A DNA stretch of 64,000 bases from Flavobacterium dankookense (lineage in GTDB: Bacteria; Bacteroidota; Bacteroidia; Flavobacteriales; Flavobacteriaceae): assembly GCF_004362665.1 (NCBI RefSeq), contig NZ_SNXR01000002.1:1-64000 (forward strand). The letters run 5' to 3'. How positions within the stretch are numbered: position 1 is the stretch's first letter; the number at the start of each line of letters is the position of its first letter. The notes beneath the pieces were generated by a model that did no database searches, had not been told where the DNA came from, and saw only the letters and a program-made list of their open reading frames with translations. Shown one piece after another: positions 54,160 through 62,083 of the stretch. A program made the position numbers and the translations under genes.

Positions 54160-54489
54160 AACCTTTGGGTTTAGTTATTCTTGTATTTAATTTTGACAAT
54201 CCAAAAGTATAGGAGAAAATTAAATTATCGATAAAAAGCATAAAATAATCGATGAAATACATATTTTGTACTATATAAAAAAGTAATAACTTACAAATTA
54301 TTTATTTGTAATCATTTTGTTTTATGCTTTTAAAGTAATTTTCAACTCACATTTTAAATTGTGTCAGGTGATTTACGTAATAAATACAATTGAGGATTTA
54401 TTACATAATAAATTATTAATTAAGCCAAAAGTGAAAGATGTATGAAGAAGAAATCTATATCTAATTATCATTAGATTTGAATTTTTTTA
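54160..54489. other. Gene-free region upstream of the giant T9SS gene, with inverted repeats
   Basis: It contains a 12-bp inverted repeat, AAAAGCATAAAA (54234-54245) and TTTTATGCTTTT (54320-54331), enclosing a perfect 8-bp hairpin TTACAAAT (54291-54298) / ATTTGTAA (54304-54311). The -7 element of the giant gene is at 54202-54209. No open frame of note is present. Confidence 0.5.
54202..54209 (-). promoter_or_regulatory. -7 promoter element of the giant T9SS gene
   Basis: The minus strand reads TACTTTTG (TAnnTTTG), 43 nt upstream of the ATG at 54159. No clear -33 element is seen. Confidence 0.55.
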
Positions 54490-54527
54490 AGCATAAAAAA
54501 ACCCTACTATATAAATAGTAGGGTTTG
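54490..54527 (-). terminator. Terminator of the tRNA gene
   Basis: Perfect 12-bp stem AAACCCTACTAT (54499-54510) and ATAGTAGGGTTT (54515-54526) with an ATAA loop. On the minus strand it is followed by T. It lies directly after the tRNA 3' end. Confidence 0.88.
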
Positions 54528-54530
54528 TAG

Positions 54531-54604
54531 TAGCGAGAGGGAGATTTGAACTCCCGACCTCAGGGTTATGAATCCTGCGCTCTAACCGACTGAGCTACCT
54601 CGCC
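54531..54604 (-). tRNA. tRNA-Met (anticodon CAT)
   Basis: 74 nt, no encoded CCA. The minus strand gives a GGCGAGG acceptor arm pairing with TCTCGCT (two G-U pairs), the D-arm AGCTCAGTCGGTTAGAGC, the anticodon loop TTCATAA (anticodon at 54568-54570), and the T-arm GGGAGTTCAAATCTCCC. The anticodon stem lacks the three G-C pairs of the initiator, so it is an elongator. A tRNA-Ile(CAT) with modified C cannot be excluded. Confidence 0.9.
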
Positions 54605-54747
54605 ATTAATGGGCATTCCCTGAATGCGGGTGCAAATATAAAATTATTATACTTGGTTGCAAACTAATATCAACTATTTTTTTTATTTTTTAAAAACGTT
54701 TTTTTTTTGATATTATATTCTATATATTTCGAAAAAATTTCTGCATT

Positions 54748-55140
54748 ATGGAAAGCAAAATTAGATACGAGCTAGAGTTTCCAATAAATTCATCACCTCA
54801 ATTATTATATCAATATATTTCTACACCTTCTGGACTTCAGGAATGGTTTGCGGATAACGTAAATTCAAGAGGTGAGTTTTTCACTTTTATTTGGAATGAC
54901 AGTGAGGAAAATGCGCGACTTGCTTCAAAAAAATCAGGTGAAAAAGTAAAATTTAAATGGATTGACGAAGACAAAAAAGACACAGAGTTTTATTTTGAAT
55001 TAAGAATTCTTGAAGATGAGATAACAAAAGATGTTTCGTTAATGGTAATTGATTTTGCTTTTGAAGACGAACTCGCTGAGTCAAAATTATTGTGGGAAAA
55101 TCAAATTTCTGATTTGAAACATGTTATAGGTTCTAATTAA
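54748..55140 (+). CDS. START-like domain protein (AHSA1/SRPBCC type)
   Basis: 130 aa. The sequence YELEFPINSSPQLLYQYISTPSGLQEWFADNV follows the AHSA1-type pattern, with ...KWIDEDKKDTEFYFELRI and a final amphipathic helix. It is a small cytoplasmic ligand-binding fold, common as a single copy in Bacteroidota; its ligand is unknown. It is followed by a terminator whose T tract abuts the next gene's ATG. Confidence 0.85.
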   Translation: MESKIRYELEFPINSSPQLLYQYISTPSGLQEWFADNVNSRGEFFTFIWNDSEENARLASKKSGEKVKFKWIDEDKKDTEFYFELRILEDEITKDVSLMVIDFAFEDELAESKLLWENQISDLKHVIGSN

Positions 55141-55155
55141 TTCTTATTAATAAAG

Positions 55156-55163
55156 TATATTTG
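55156..55163 (+). promoter_or_regulatory. -7 promoter element of the aminotransferase gene
   Basis: TATATTTG (TAnnTTTG). The predicted start (about 55168) falls within the left arm of the hairpin at 55166-55190. Confidence 0.5.
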
Positions 55164-55165
55164 TC

Positions 55166-55198
55166 CCAACTCGTTCTATCATCGAGTTGGTTTTTTTT
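55166..55198 (+). terminator. Hairpin plus T8 tract abutting the aminotransferase start codon
   Basis: Perfect stem CCAACTCG (55166-55173) and CGAGTTGG (55183-55190) with a 9-base loop, then eight T (55191-55198); the ATG is at 55199. It can end the START-like transcript, and it also forms the whole leader of the next gene if that starts at the promoter above. Confidence 0.8.
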
Positions 55199-56035
55199 AT
55201 GATAAATTTTAACGGAATTCTGCAACAAGTTACTAATCAAATAACAACCTCTAATCGTTCTTTTCTATACGGAGATGGAATTTTTGAGACTATTAAAGTA
55301 GTTGACGGAAAAATACTTTTTCTTGAAGATCATTATTTTAGATTAATGGCTTCGATGCGAATTGTTAGGATGAAAATTCCAATTAACTTCACGATGGAAT
55401 TTTTTGAAAGTCAAATTTTATTGTTAACTGAAACACTTGCTATCAGCGTTTCTGCTCGTGTTAGAGTTACTGTTTTTAGAAATGATGGAGGTTTATATTT
55501 ACCTAAGGAAAATTCGGTTTCATATATAATTGAAGGAAGTGAATTAACTTCTAAAGAATATAAAATTAGTACTTCAAACTATGAAGTTGATCTTTTTAAA
55601 GATAGTTATATTAGCAAACAATTGCTTTCAACTCTCAAAACTACGAGTAAAATTCTAAATGTTACAGCTAGTATATTCGCAAAGGAAAATGATTTAGATT
55701 CTTGTATACTGCTTAATGATGATAAAAATGTTGTAGAAGCTATCTCTGGAAATTTATTTATGTTAATGGGAAATAAACTAATCACACCACCTATATCAGA
55801 TGGTTGTTTGAATGGGATAATGAGAAAGCAAGTTCTAAAATTAATTAACCAATTTCCCGATATTCAATTAGAAGAAAGTACGATTTCACCATTTGATTTA
55901 CAAAAAGCAGACGAATTATTCATCACTAATGTTATAATTGGAATTCAACCAATATCGAAATATCGCAAAAAAGAATACAAAAGTGATTTATCACAAAAGC
56001 TATTGGATAAAATAAACGAGACAATTTTTAATTAA
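55199..56035 (+). CDS. Class IV aminotransferase (PLP)
   Basis: 278 aa from ATG 55199; the longer frame starts in the hairpin. It belongs to the fold-type IV family of branched-chain aminotransferase, D-amino acid aminotransferase and aminodeoxychorismate lyase. SFLYGDGIFETIKV, the Lys region STLKTTSKILNVTAS, VVEAISGNLFML and LNGIMRKQV are visible. Without active-site modelling the substrate cannot be chosen; Bacteroidota relatives are often labelled aminodeoxychorismate lyase. It converges on yqgE with a 4-bp overlap. Confidence 0.88.
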   Translation: MINFNGILQQVTNQITTSNRSFLYGDGIFETIKVVDGKILFLEDHYFRLMASMRIVRMKIPINFTMEFFESQILLLTETLAISVSARVRVTVFRNDGGLYLPKENSVSYIIEGSELTSKEYKISTSNYEVDLFKDSYISKQLLSTLKTTSKILNVTASIFAKENDLDSCILLNDDKNVVEAISGNLFMLMGNKLITPPISDGCLNGIMRKQVLKLINQFPDIQLEESTISPFDLQKADELFITNVIIGIQPISKYRKKEYKSDLSQKLLDKINETIFN

Positions 56036-56598
56036 TTCAAGATTGGATTTTCTGGTGCATTAGACCAAATAAGATATTCGCCACCTAGTTCAATGATTTT
56101 TTCTTTCCAAAAATCATTTCCAGCTTTTCCTAAAATTTTATTGCCATAAGCATTCTTGAGTAAAATCCATGAGTTGGCTTGCATTTCATCTTCAAGTTGT
56201 CTTTGATCCCAGCCTGAATAACCAAGAAAAAAGCGAATGTTTTTTTTCTTAATAACGCCGTTGTTGATTAATGTTTTGGTAGTTTCAAAATCACCACCCC
56301 AAAAAATACCGTTTGAAATTTCTATACTATTCGGAATTAAATCTGGGATTGTATGAATAAAATAAAGATTATCTTGTTCAACTGGTCCACCGTTATAAAT
56401 TTTGAAGTTGGAGTCTATATCTGGAAGTAAATCTTTGATTTTATATTTTAGCGGTTTGTTGATTATAAAGCCAACAGAACCTTCATCGTTGTGATCGGCT
56501 AATAATATTACAGAACGATTAAATGACAAGTCACCAATTATTGATGGCTCAGCAATCAAAAGGCATCCTTTTTTTAATTTTTCTGAAATCATTTTCAT
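56032..56598 (-). CDS. YqgE/AlgH family protein
   Basis: 188 aa. Family features are KGCLLIAEPSIIGDLSFNRSVILLADHNDEGSVGFIINKPL, YNGGPVEQDNLYFIHT, FWGGDF and FFLGYSGWDQRQLEDE. The biochemical role is unresolved, though relatives were linked to alginate regulation. It is followed downstream only by the convergent aminotransferase. Confidence 0.93.
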   Translation of the reverse strand: MKMISEKLKKGCLLIAEPSIIGDLSFNRSVILLADHNDEGSVGFIINKPLKYKIKDLLPDIDSNFKIYNGGPVEQDNLYFIHTIPDLIPNSIEISNGIFWGGDFETTKTLINNGVIKKKNIRFFLGYSGWDQRQLEDEMQANSWILLKNAYGNKILGKAGNDFWKEKIIELGGEYLIWSNAPENPILN

Positions 56599-56651
56599 TA
56601 AATTTTATTAAAACTAATAAAAACTATTTAAAATTCCTAAATTTTTGTTGT

Positions 56652-56686
56652 AAAAAATAAAAAACCACATCTTACGATGTGGTTTT
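56652..56686 (-). terminator. Terminator of the HU gene
   Basis: Perfect 11-bp stem AAAACCACATC (56661-56671) and GATGTGGTTTT (56676-56686) with a TTAC loop; the minus strand continues into a T-rich tract. It is 24 bp after the stop codon. Confidence 0.88.
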
Positions 56687-56710
56687 AATATTTTAAAGTA
56701 GAACTATTTA

Positions 56711-56983
56711 TTAGTTAACTGCTCCGTCTAATTCAGCACCAGCTTTGAATTTTACTACATTTTTAGCAGCAATCTTGATAGTTTTACCTGTTTGTGGATT
56801 TCTTCCATCTCTTGCAGCTCTTTTTGATACTGACCATGATCCAAAACCTACTAAAGAAATTCTTCCTCCTTTTTTCAAAGTTCCGCTTACATTTCCTAAA
56901 AATGATTCTAAAGCTAATTTTGCAGCAGCTTTCGTGATACCAGCATCAGCTGCAATTGCATCGATTAATTCTGATTTGTTCAT
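56711..56983 (-). CDS. HU family DNA-binding protein
   Basis: 90 aa from ATG 56983. MNKSELIDAIAADAGITK, VGFGSWSV and the arm signature RDGRNPQTGKTIKIAA are typical of HU. It binds and bends DNA as a homodimer. It has a near-consensus promoter and its own terminator, fitting a strongly expressed single gene. Confidence 0.96.
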   Translation of the reverse strand: MNKSELIDAIAADAGITKAAAKLALESFLGNVSGTLKKGGRISLVGFGSWSVSKRAARDGRNPQTGKTIKIAAKNVVKFKAGAELDGAVN

Positions 56984-57027
56984 AATAATAGTTATTAATT
57001 GTTGGTTAAACATTATGTTATAGATAA

Positions 57028-57058
57028 CAAATTTAGTAGGAATAGCATATCACGCAAG
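57028..57058 (-). promoter_or_regulatory. Promoter of the HU gene
   Basis: The minus strand reads CTTG (57058-57055), a 19-nt spacer, then TAAATTTG (57035-57028). The predicted start is near 57023, giving a leader of about 40 nt. Confidence 0.7.
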
Positions 57059-57159
57059 CGATTTGAGTTTTTTTTGAGGTTTTTGTTGATAACTTAATTC
57101 TTTTGTTGATAAACCGTGGTTGTTCGTCGATTTTTTTATGTAAAAATCTATTCAAAGCC

Positions 57160-58107
57160 TTATTTTACTAGTGCTGTTTCAGAAAAACTACTTCCATTTA
57201 AGACATCTGATGCTAACATTTTTTTCTTTCCTGGAAATTGTAAACTTAAAATTTTAATAAAACCATCTTCTATCGCAACCATAATTTCTTTTTTGGTCGT
57301 AATTAACGTGCCACTTTTTTTATCATGCTTTTCTTTGATAAATGCAGCATCAAAGATTTTTACATTCCATTCTTCGTTATTATCTTCAAAAAAACACCAC
57401 GCACATGGATAAGGAGAAAGTCCACGGATGAGGTTATGAATTTCTTTTCCACTTTTTGTCCAATCGATTTTACAGTTTTCTTTATTTAATTTATAAGCTG
57501 TTTTTATTTCTGCAGTTTCTGTTTGGATAGTTGTTTTTACATTACCTTTTTCTATTAGTTTCAATGTTTCAATAACGGTTTTACTCCCTAAATGCATCAG
57601 TTTATCGTGCAATTCTCCTGCGGTTTCATTTTCTGAAATTTTTATTTCATTGGATAAAATCATCGCGCCTGTATCGATTTTATCATCAATGAAGAAGGTT
57701 GTAACACCAGTTTTGGTTTCTCCATTGATAATTGCCCAATTGATTGGTGCTGCGCCTCGATAATTTGGTAATAAAGAAGCGTGAAGATTAAATGTGCCAA
57801 TTTTTGGCATTCGCCATACTACTTCTGGTAGCATTCTAAAGGCAACCACTACTTGAAGATTGGCGTTTAGTTCTTTTAATTCGGCTAAAAATTGTTCGTC
57901 TTTTAAATTTGTTGGTTGTAATAAATGCAAGTTATTTGCTAAAGCATATTCTTTAACAGCAGAGTATTTTACTTTTTGTCCACGTCCAGCAGGTTTGTCT
58001 GCAGCGGTAATGACACCAACAATTTCATAATTGTTTTTTACAATTGTATCTAGAATACCAACAGCAAAGTCGGGTGTTCCCATAAAAACAATTCGTAACT
58101 TTTCCAT
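57160..58107 (-). CDS. fmt: Methionyl-tRNA formyltransferase
   Basis: 315 aa. LRIVFMGTPDFAVGIL at the start and HASLLPNYRGAAPINWAIINGE with catalytic Asn/His/Asp residues (FIDDKIDTGAMI) mark Fmt. The C-terminal OB-like domain contains YPCAWCFFED. It formylates Met on the initiator tRNA. It begins 2 bp after recQ on the same strand, so they share a transcript. Confidence 0.97.
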   Translation of the reverse strand: MEKLRIVFMGTPDFAVGILDTIVKNNYEIVGVITAADKPAGRGQKVKYSAVKEYALANNLHLLQPTNLKDEQFLAELKELNANLQVVVAFRMLPEVVWRMPKIGTFNLHASLLPNYRGAAPINWAIINGETKTGVTTFFIDDKIDTGAMILSNEIKISENETAGELHDKLMHLGSKTVIETLKLIEKGNVKTTIQTETAEIKTAYKLNKENCKIDWTKSGKEIHNLIRGLSPYPCAWCFFEDNNEEWNVKIFDAAFIKEKHDKKSGTLITTKKEIMVAIEDGFIKILSLQFPGKKKMLASDVLNGSSFSETALVK

Positions 58108-58109
58108 AT

Positions 58110-60005
58110 TTATTTTTTTATTGCGTATAAATTGTTGGGTTGGATGATAATCTCATCGTTTTCCAATAAATTTTGAAGTGCAAAGATAACATCGTCTTTT
58201 GGAAACCTAGTTAACTTTTGAATATCTCTTGCATTGAATTCTTGCATTTTTAATAACTCAATGATTTTGTTAGGTAAGGTTGAGCTATCTTTTTTGATAT
58301 TCTTTTTTTGAATACAATACGAACAAATACCACAATCTTTTGAAGCTATTTCGCCAAAATAACTTAATAGCAATTTGTTTTTGCAAACGTTTTTAGTTTT
58401 TACATAATCCAAAACCGATTTGAGTTGTTCGATTTTTAAATTGTTTTGGGCTTCTAAATGTTTTGTAACTCGATTGATGGTCTTGTCGTCTTCTCGAACT
58501 TCGTTAAAAATTATTGAAGTGTCATTTTTTTTGGCAAGAAGTTCAATGATGTTTTTTTCTTTCAACTTGGTTAACAAAGCACTTACTTTAATTTCTGACG
58601 TGTTGGATTTTTTTGCCACTAATTGAGTGTTGAAAGACGTTTGCATATCATAAATCCCAGGATAAGTTCTTAAAATAGTTAGTACTATTTCCTCATCACT
58701 TGGGTTTAAACTCATATAGCGAATGACTTCTTTGGAAGAAATTATAAATTGCATCGTTATTTTTTCTGAAAACTCTTGCGAGATGGAAATAATTCCTTGG
58801 TTGTCTAAAAATTGTAATGCATTATAAGTTTTTAAAGTTGGCAAATTATAATGTGTGCAAAATTGGTTGAGATTAAAGCTAAATTTTTCGTCAATTCCTT
58901 CACCATAACCAATTCTAAAGAAGTTGCAGAGTTTTACAAACACTAGATTTAAAAACGCTTTATCGGGCAAAATACTCAAAAACTGCGACTCGGCATGTGC
59001 TATATCGGTTGGATTTGCTAAAAGAACGGCAAAGGCTTTTTCTTCATTTCGTCCTGCGCGACCAGCTTCTTGATAATAATTTTCAAGATTGCTTGGCAAA
59101 TGCAAATGGATGATTGTTTTTACATTGGCTTTGTCTATTCCCATCCCAAAAGCATTGGTTGCAACCATAATTTGAACTTTTTCTTCCATCCAAAGTTTCA
59201 TGTGGTTTTCTTTATCCCTGGGTAATAATCCACCGTGATAGTAGGTTGCTTTGAAACCAAGACTTTCGAGTTGCGACACAGTATCCGTACATGATTTTCT
59301 ATTGGTTACATATATAATGGAAGGTTCTGGGTTTTTTCGAAGGATTTGTTCTGCCAAATGGAATTTGTCTTCTACTTCAAAAACCATGTAGCTGAGGTTT
59401 TCTCTCGAAAATGATTTTGAAAAAAATGCGGCATCACTAATTGCTAATTGGTTTAGTATGTCTTTTTGAACTCGAGCTGTTGCTGTTGCTGTTAAAGCCA
59501 AGAAAGGAACTTTTGGGAAATACTCTTTTAACTTATTAATCTTCAAATAAGCTGGGCGAAAATCATGTCCCCAATGCGAAATACAGTGTGCTTCGTCTAT
59601 CGCAATTAGATTGATGGGTAAGTTTTTGATTCGCTCAACAATCCAATCGTTTTGTAATCGTTCTGGAGAAAGATAGAGGAATTTGTAGTTGCCAAATTGG
59701 CAATTGTCTAGTAAATCGATGATATCATTTTCACTAATTCCACCAGTTAAGGCAATGGCTTTTATACCTTTATTTTGCAAGTTTTGTACTTGGTCTTTCA
59801 TTAAGGCAATCAATGGCGAAATGACCAAACACAGTCCTTCGTTTATCATTGCTGGAACTTGGAAACAAATGGATTTTCCACCGCCAGTTGGCATCAATGC
59901 GAGTGTGTCTTTGCCTTCTAGAACGGAATTGATTACTTCCTCTTGAAGTGATCTAAAAGAGTCGTGTTTCCAATATTGTTTTAGAATTTCTAAAGCTTTT
60001 GACAT
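58110..60005 (-). CDS. recQ: ATP-dependent DNA helicase RecQ
   Basis: 631 aa. Helicase motifs are FRSLQEEVI (motif 0), LMPTGGGKSICFQ (I), DEAHCISHWGHDFRPAY (II), ALTATAT (III) and a motif VI region with QEAGRAGRNEE. The zinc-binding Cys set is CKNKLLLSYFGE...CGICSYC. The winged helix is present, but the C-terminal HRDC domain is replaced by a short helix-turn-helix-like end. It acts in recombination repair. Confidence 0.95.
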   Translation of the reverse strand: MSKALEILKQYWKHDSFRSLQEEVINSVLEGKDTLALMPTGGGKSICFQVPAMINEGLCLVISPLIALMKDQVQNLQNKGIKAIALTGGISENDIIDLLDNCQFGNYKFLYLSPERLQNDWIVERIKNLPINLIAIDEAHCISHWGHDFRPAYLKINKLKEYFPKVPFLALTATATARVQKDILNQLAISDAAFFSKSFSRENLSYMVFEVEDKFHLAEQILRKNPEPSIIYVTNRKSCTDTVSQLESLGFKATYYHGGLLPRDKENHMKLWMEEKVQIMVATNAFGMGIDKANVKTIIHLHLPSNLENYYQEAGRAGRNEEKAFAVLLANPTDIAHAESQFLSILPDKAFLNLVFVKLCNFFRIGYGEGIDEKFSFNLNQFCTHYNLPTLKTYNALQFLDNQGIISISQEFSEKITMQFIISSKEVIRYMSLNPSDEEIVLTILRTYPGIYDMQTSFNTQLVAKKSNTSEIKVSALLTKLKEKNIIELLAKKNDTSIIFNEVREDDKTINRVTKHLEAQNNLKIEQLKSVLDYVKTKNVCKNKLLLSYFGEIASKDCGICSYCIQKKNIKKDSSTLPNKIIELLKMQEFNARDIQKLTRFPKDDVIFALQNLLENDEIIIQPNNLYAIKK

Positions 60006-60025
60006 TTTTACGATTGTCGGTTGTC

Positions 60026-60033
60026 CAAAACTA
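60026..60033 (-). promoter_or_regulatory. -7 promoter element of recQ-fmt
   Basis: The minus strand reads TAGTTTTG (TAnnTTTG), 20 nt upstream of the recQ ATG. TTTC lies 21 nt further upstream (60055-60058). Confidence 0.55.
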
Positions 60034-60105
60034 CTTATTTTATTTTAGACTAGAGAAAAAAGATAATAGACATATAGATAATGGATGCAATTACTATCTT
60101 CTTTT

Positions 60106-60642
60106 TTATGATAATTGGTTTAAGATAAATTGGATGCGTTCTTCTACTGTTCCTGTTGGCACTTCTATCAATTCGTAGTTGTAGTTTTGGTAGGTTTCCT
60201 TTAAATGGTCGAATAGGAGTGTGGCTTGTTCAAAGTTTTCGTAGCGCGCTTCGTCACTTTCGTAGATTTCTTCCCATGGTGGAAGGACAAATATTTTTGA
60301 GTATTTATGTTCATGACATGCTTGGTCAAAAAATGCCGGATAACTATCGCCGATGTAATGCATGTAAGCTAAAATATCGGGTATTCCGCGGTCTAAGAAA
60401 ACTATTTCGGCTTGGTCTTGAAGTGCACTTTGGTATTGTTTTCTTCTTCCTTCGAGAAGGAGTTCGCTAAAGAGTAACGGTTTTTCTAGAAATAGTTGTT
60501 CGATGCCTTGTTTCTTAGCTTCAAGGGTAATTTGGCGTGAAATTTCGGGGAAACACGAGTAGCCTTGTTCGATTAATCCATCGATGATTGTGGTTTTGCC
60601 CGTTCCTGGACCGCCAGTGATTACAACTAATTCTTTTTCCAA
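60106..60642 (-). CDS. AAA family NTPase (AAA_28, NadR/Ttd14-like)
   Basis: 178 aa from TTG 60642 (MEKELVVITGGPGTGKTTII). The longer frame also starts with TTG (60753), adds 37 non-conserved residues and runs through the promoter at 60663-60694, so the short form is preferred. Walker A is GGPGTGKTT; a Walker B-like segment is AEIVFLDRGIPDILAYM. The PEISRQITLEAKKQG and LLFSELLLEGRRKQY segments are typical of this kinase-like family. Its substrate is unknown. It is a single gene. Confidence 0.85.
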   Translation of the reverse strand: MEKELVVITGGPGTGKTTIIDGLIEQGYSCFPEISRQITLEAKKQGIEQLFLEKPLLFSELLLEGRRKQYQSALQDQAEIVFLDRGIPDILAYMHYIGDSYPAFFDQACHEHKYSKIFVLPPWEEIYESDEARYENFEQATLLFDHLKETYQNYNYELIEVPTGTVEERIQFILNQLS

Positions 60643-60662
60643 GGGTTTTAAAAAATAAGCCG

Positions 60663-60694
60663 CAAATTTATTGAAAGTATTTAGAATAGCGAAA
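60663..60694 (-). promoter_or_regulatory. Promoter of the AAA NTPase gene
   Basis: The minus strand reads TTTC (60694-60691), a 20-nt spacer, then TAAATTTG (60670-60663). The predicted start is near 60658, 16 nt before the TTG at 60642. Confidence 0.6.
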
Positions 60695-60753
60695 GTGTTT
60701 TGGGATTTATTTGGATTTCTTTTTGGATTATTTTTTTGTAGAATATTTAACAA

Positions 60754-61214
60754 TATGTTTGTTTGGCTGACAATTTTGTGTCAAATACAAATACTTTATT
60801 TGAATTACTTTATAGACTTAACCTAATTTATAGATGTAATAGTTTTTTAAAATTCAAATAGTTACTCTTTTAGCCCTGATGGAAGTGGAAATCCTGTCAT
60901 TGCGATTTTGAATTGTGAGATGTTACTGCTTTCTTCCTCGCAATGACAGATTGTAACGAACAGCAGGAATATGGAAAGCAAGAAAGCGATAAAGTTTCGC
61001 TTCAAAAGAAATTCAAAACAACTTTTATTTTTTATCTGTAATTAAATGTAGACTCTTGTAAGTGTGCTAAAAAAACAACACAATGAAAGAAAGTGATAAT
61101 TTTACTTTCCTCAACAAACGTTATGAAAAATATAAAAAAATAGAGTTGGGAGCTAAATTGAATTAATTTTACACGTTTAATTTTTAAAATTCAAAACCAA
61201 TTTTAACCAATTTC
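60754..61214. other. Repeat-bearing intergenic region
   Basis: About 460 bp without a convincing gene. It holds a perfect 12-bp inverted repeat, CTGTCATTGCGA (60894-60905) and TCGCAATGACAG (60938-60949), preceded by AGCCCTGATGGAAGTGGAAA (60872-60891). A 25-bp sequence at 61000-61024 recurs at 61721-61745. A 27-codon frame at 61083-61166 is too short to support. Confidence 0.6.
60872..60949. repeat. Hairpin element with CTGTCATTGCGA arms
   Basis: The 12-bp arms match perfectly across a 32-base loop. The G+C-rich opening AGCCCTGATGGAAGTGGAAA stands out from the A+T-rich surroundings. From memory, similar sequences are dispersed between genes in flavobacterial genomes; I see no second copy in this window. 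Confidence 0.55.
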
Positions 61215-61634
61215 ATGGAAGAGAAAAAACCAGACAACGTAGTTTATTCTGAAAAAGAAGGATACAATTCAAGTTTTCTACCTTATGCAACCAATGTTGG
61301 TGCGCCAGTTATTAAAACTGATGATGTTGTTGCCTGGAAAAATAGAGGTATTCACGCTGTTAATAAAGAATTTGAAAATAAGTTTAGTGAGCTTAAGTTG
61401 GAATACAAAAAATTAATGGAGGAATATAAATGGAATGAGTTGGTTTATAATGCTAAATTTTCATTTGAACCTGTGATTGGCGAGACGTATCATATGTATT
61501 TAGGTGATGATGGAAGAGAGTTTCTTTCACTTATATCACCAACGGAATGGAACAAACAATTTATTGGTACATTCAAACTCAATAGTGATAAAAAATGGAT
61601 GGTTATTGATACATCTAGTGCGGAATTTTATTAA
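61215..61634 (+). CDS. DUF2452 family protein
   Basis: 139 aa. KPDNVVYSEKEGYNSSFLPYATNVGAPVI is the family signature, followed by a helical middle and EPVIGETYHMYLGDDGREFLSLISPTEWNK. It is soluble and of unknown function. It is bracketed by two copies of a 25-bp repeat (61000-61024 and 61721-61745). Confidence 0.88.
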   Translation: MEEKKPDNVVYSEKEGYNSSFLPYATNVGAPVIKTDDVVAWKNRGIHAVNKEFENKFSELKLEYKKLMEEYKWNELVYNAKFSFEPVIGETYHMYLGDDGREFLSLISPTEWNKQFIGTFKLNSDKKWMVIDTSSAEFY

Positions 61635-61675
61635 TGTTTTTAGTAAATCAAATTTTCAAAATCTCTTCCTTTTAT

Positions 61676-61713
61676 TTTGCTGAACAATAACTTTTACTTG
61701 AAAGTTCAGCAAA
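61676..61713. repeat. Imperfect hairpin after the DUF2452 gene
   Basis: TTTGCTGAAC (61676-61685) and GTTCAGCAAA (61704-61713) form a 10-bp inverted repeat with an 18-base loop. No T tract follows, so it is not a typical terminator. Confidence 0.5.
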
Positions 61714-61771
61714 TACTTTACTTCAAAACAAATTCAAAACAACTTCTGTTTATAATCTAAAATCAATACTG

Positions 61772-61779
61772 TATATTTG
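61772..61779 (+). promoter_or_regulatory. -7 promoter element of the DUF493-DUF4290-murA operon
   Basis: TATATTTG (TAnnTTTG), 18 nt upstream of the ATG at 61798. The -33 region (61749-61752, TTTA) is a weak match. Confidence 0.55.
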
Positions 61780-61797
61780 CTTTTATTTTTTAATTGG

Positions 61798-62082
61798 ATG
61801 GATAAGAAGACAGAGGAATTTTATATCAGACTGCGTGAAGAGTTGAACAATACATCAACTTGGCCTAACGAATACTTATACAAATTTATTGTGCCGACGG
61901 ATGCTAAGAAAATTGAGGAAGTGGAAAATGCTTTTGACAATCTTGGCGCTGTTATTCAAACAACGCAATCTAAAACAGGGAAATACACAAGTATTTCTAT
62001 CAACGTGATGATGGAAAACCCGGATAGTGTGGTTGAAAAATACATCGAAGTTTCTACAATTGAAGGCATAATATCATTATAA
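61798..62082 (+). CDS. DUF493 family (YbeD-like) protein
   Basis: 94 aa from ATG 61798; the longer frame starts with a non-ATG codon on the promoter. TWPNEYLYKFIVP and KTGKYTSISINVMM are typical of this small ferredoxin-like fold, proposed as regulatory in other bacteria. It is the first gene of an operon leading to murA and stops 1 bp before the next ATG. Confidence 0.88.
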   Translation: MDKKTEEFYIRLREELNNTSTWPNEYLYKFIVPTDAKKIEEVENAFDNLGAVIQTTQSKTGKYTSISINVMMENPDSVVEKYIEVSTIEGIISL

Positions 62083-62083
62083 A

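Noticed and set aside
60643..60753. N-terminal extension of the AAA NTPase from TTG 60753
   Set aside because: The extension covers a good promoter (TAAATTTG) and is not family-like; the TTG at 60642 gives the normal start just before the P-loop.
61083..61166. A 27-codon frame starting MKESDNFTFLNKRYEKYKK
   Set aside because: Too short, no recognised family and no promoter; it may be chance or debris in a repeat-rich gap.
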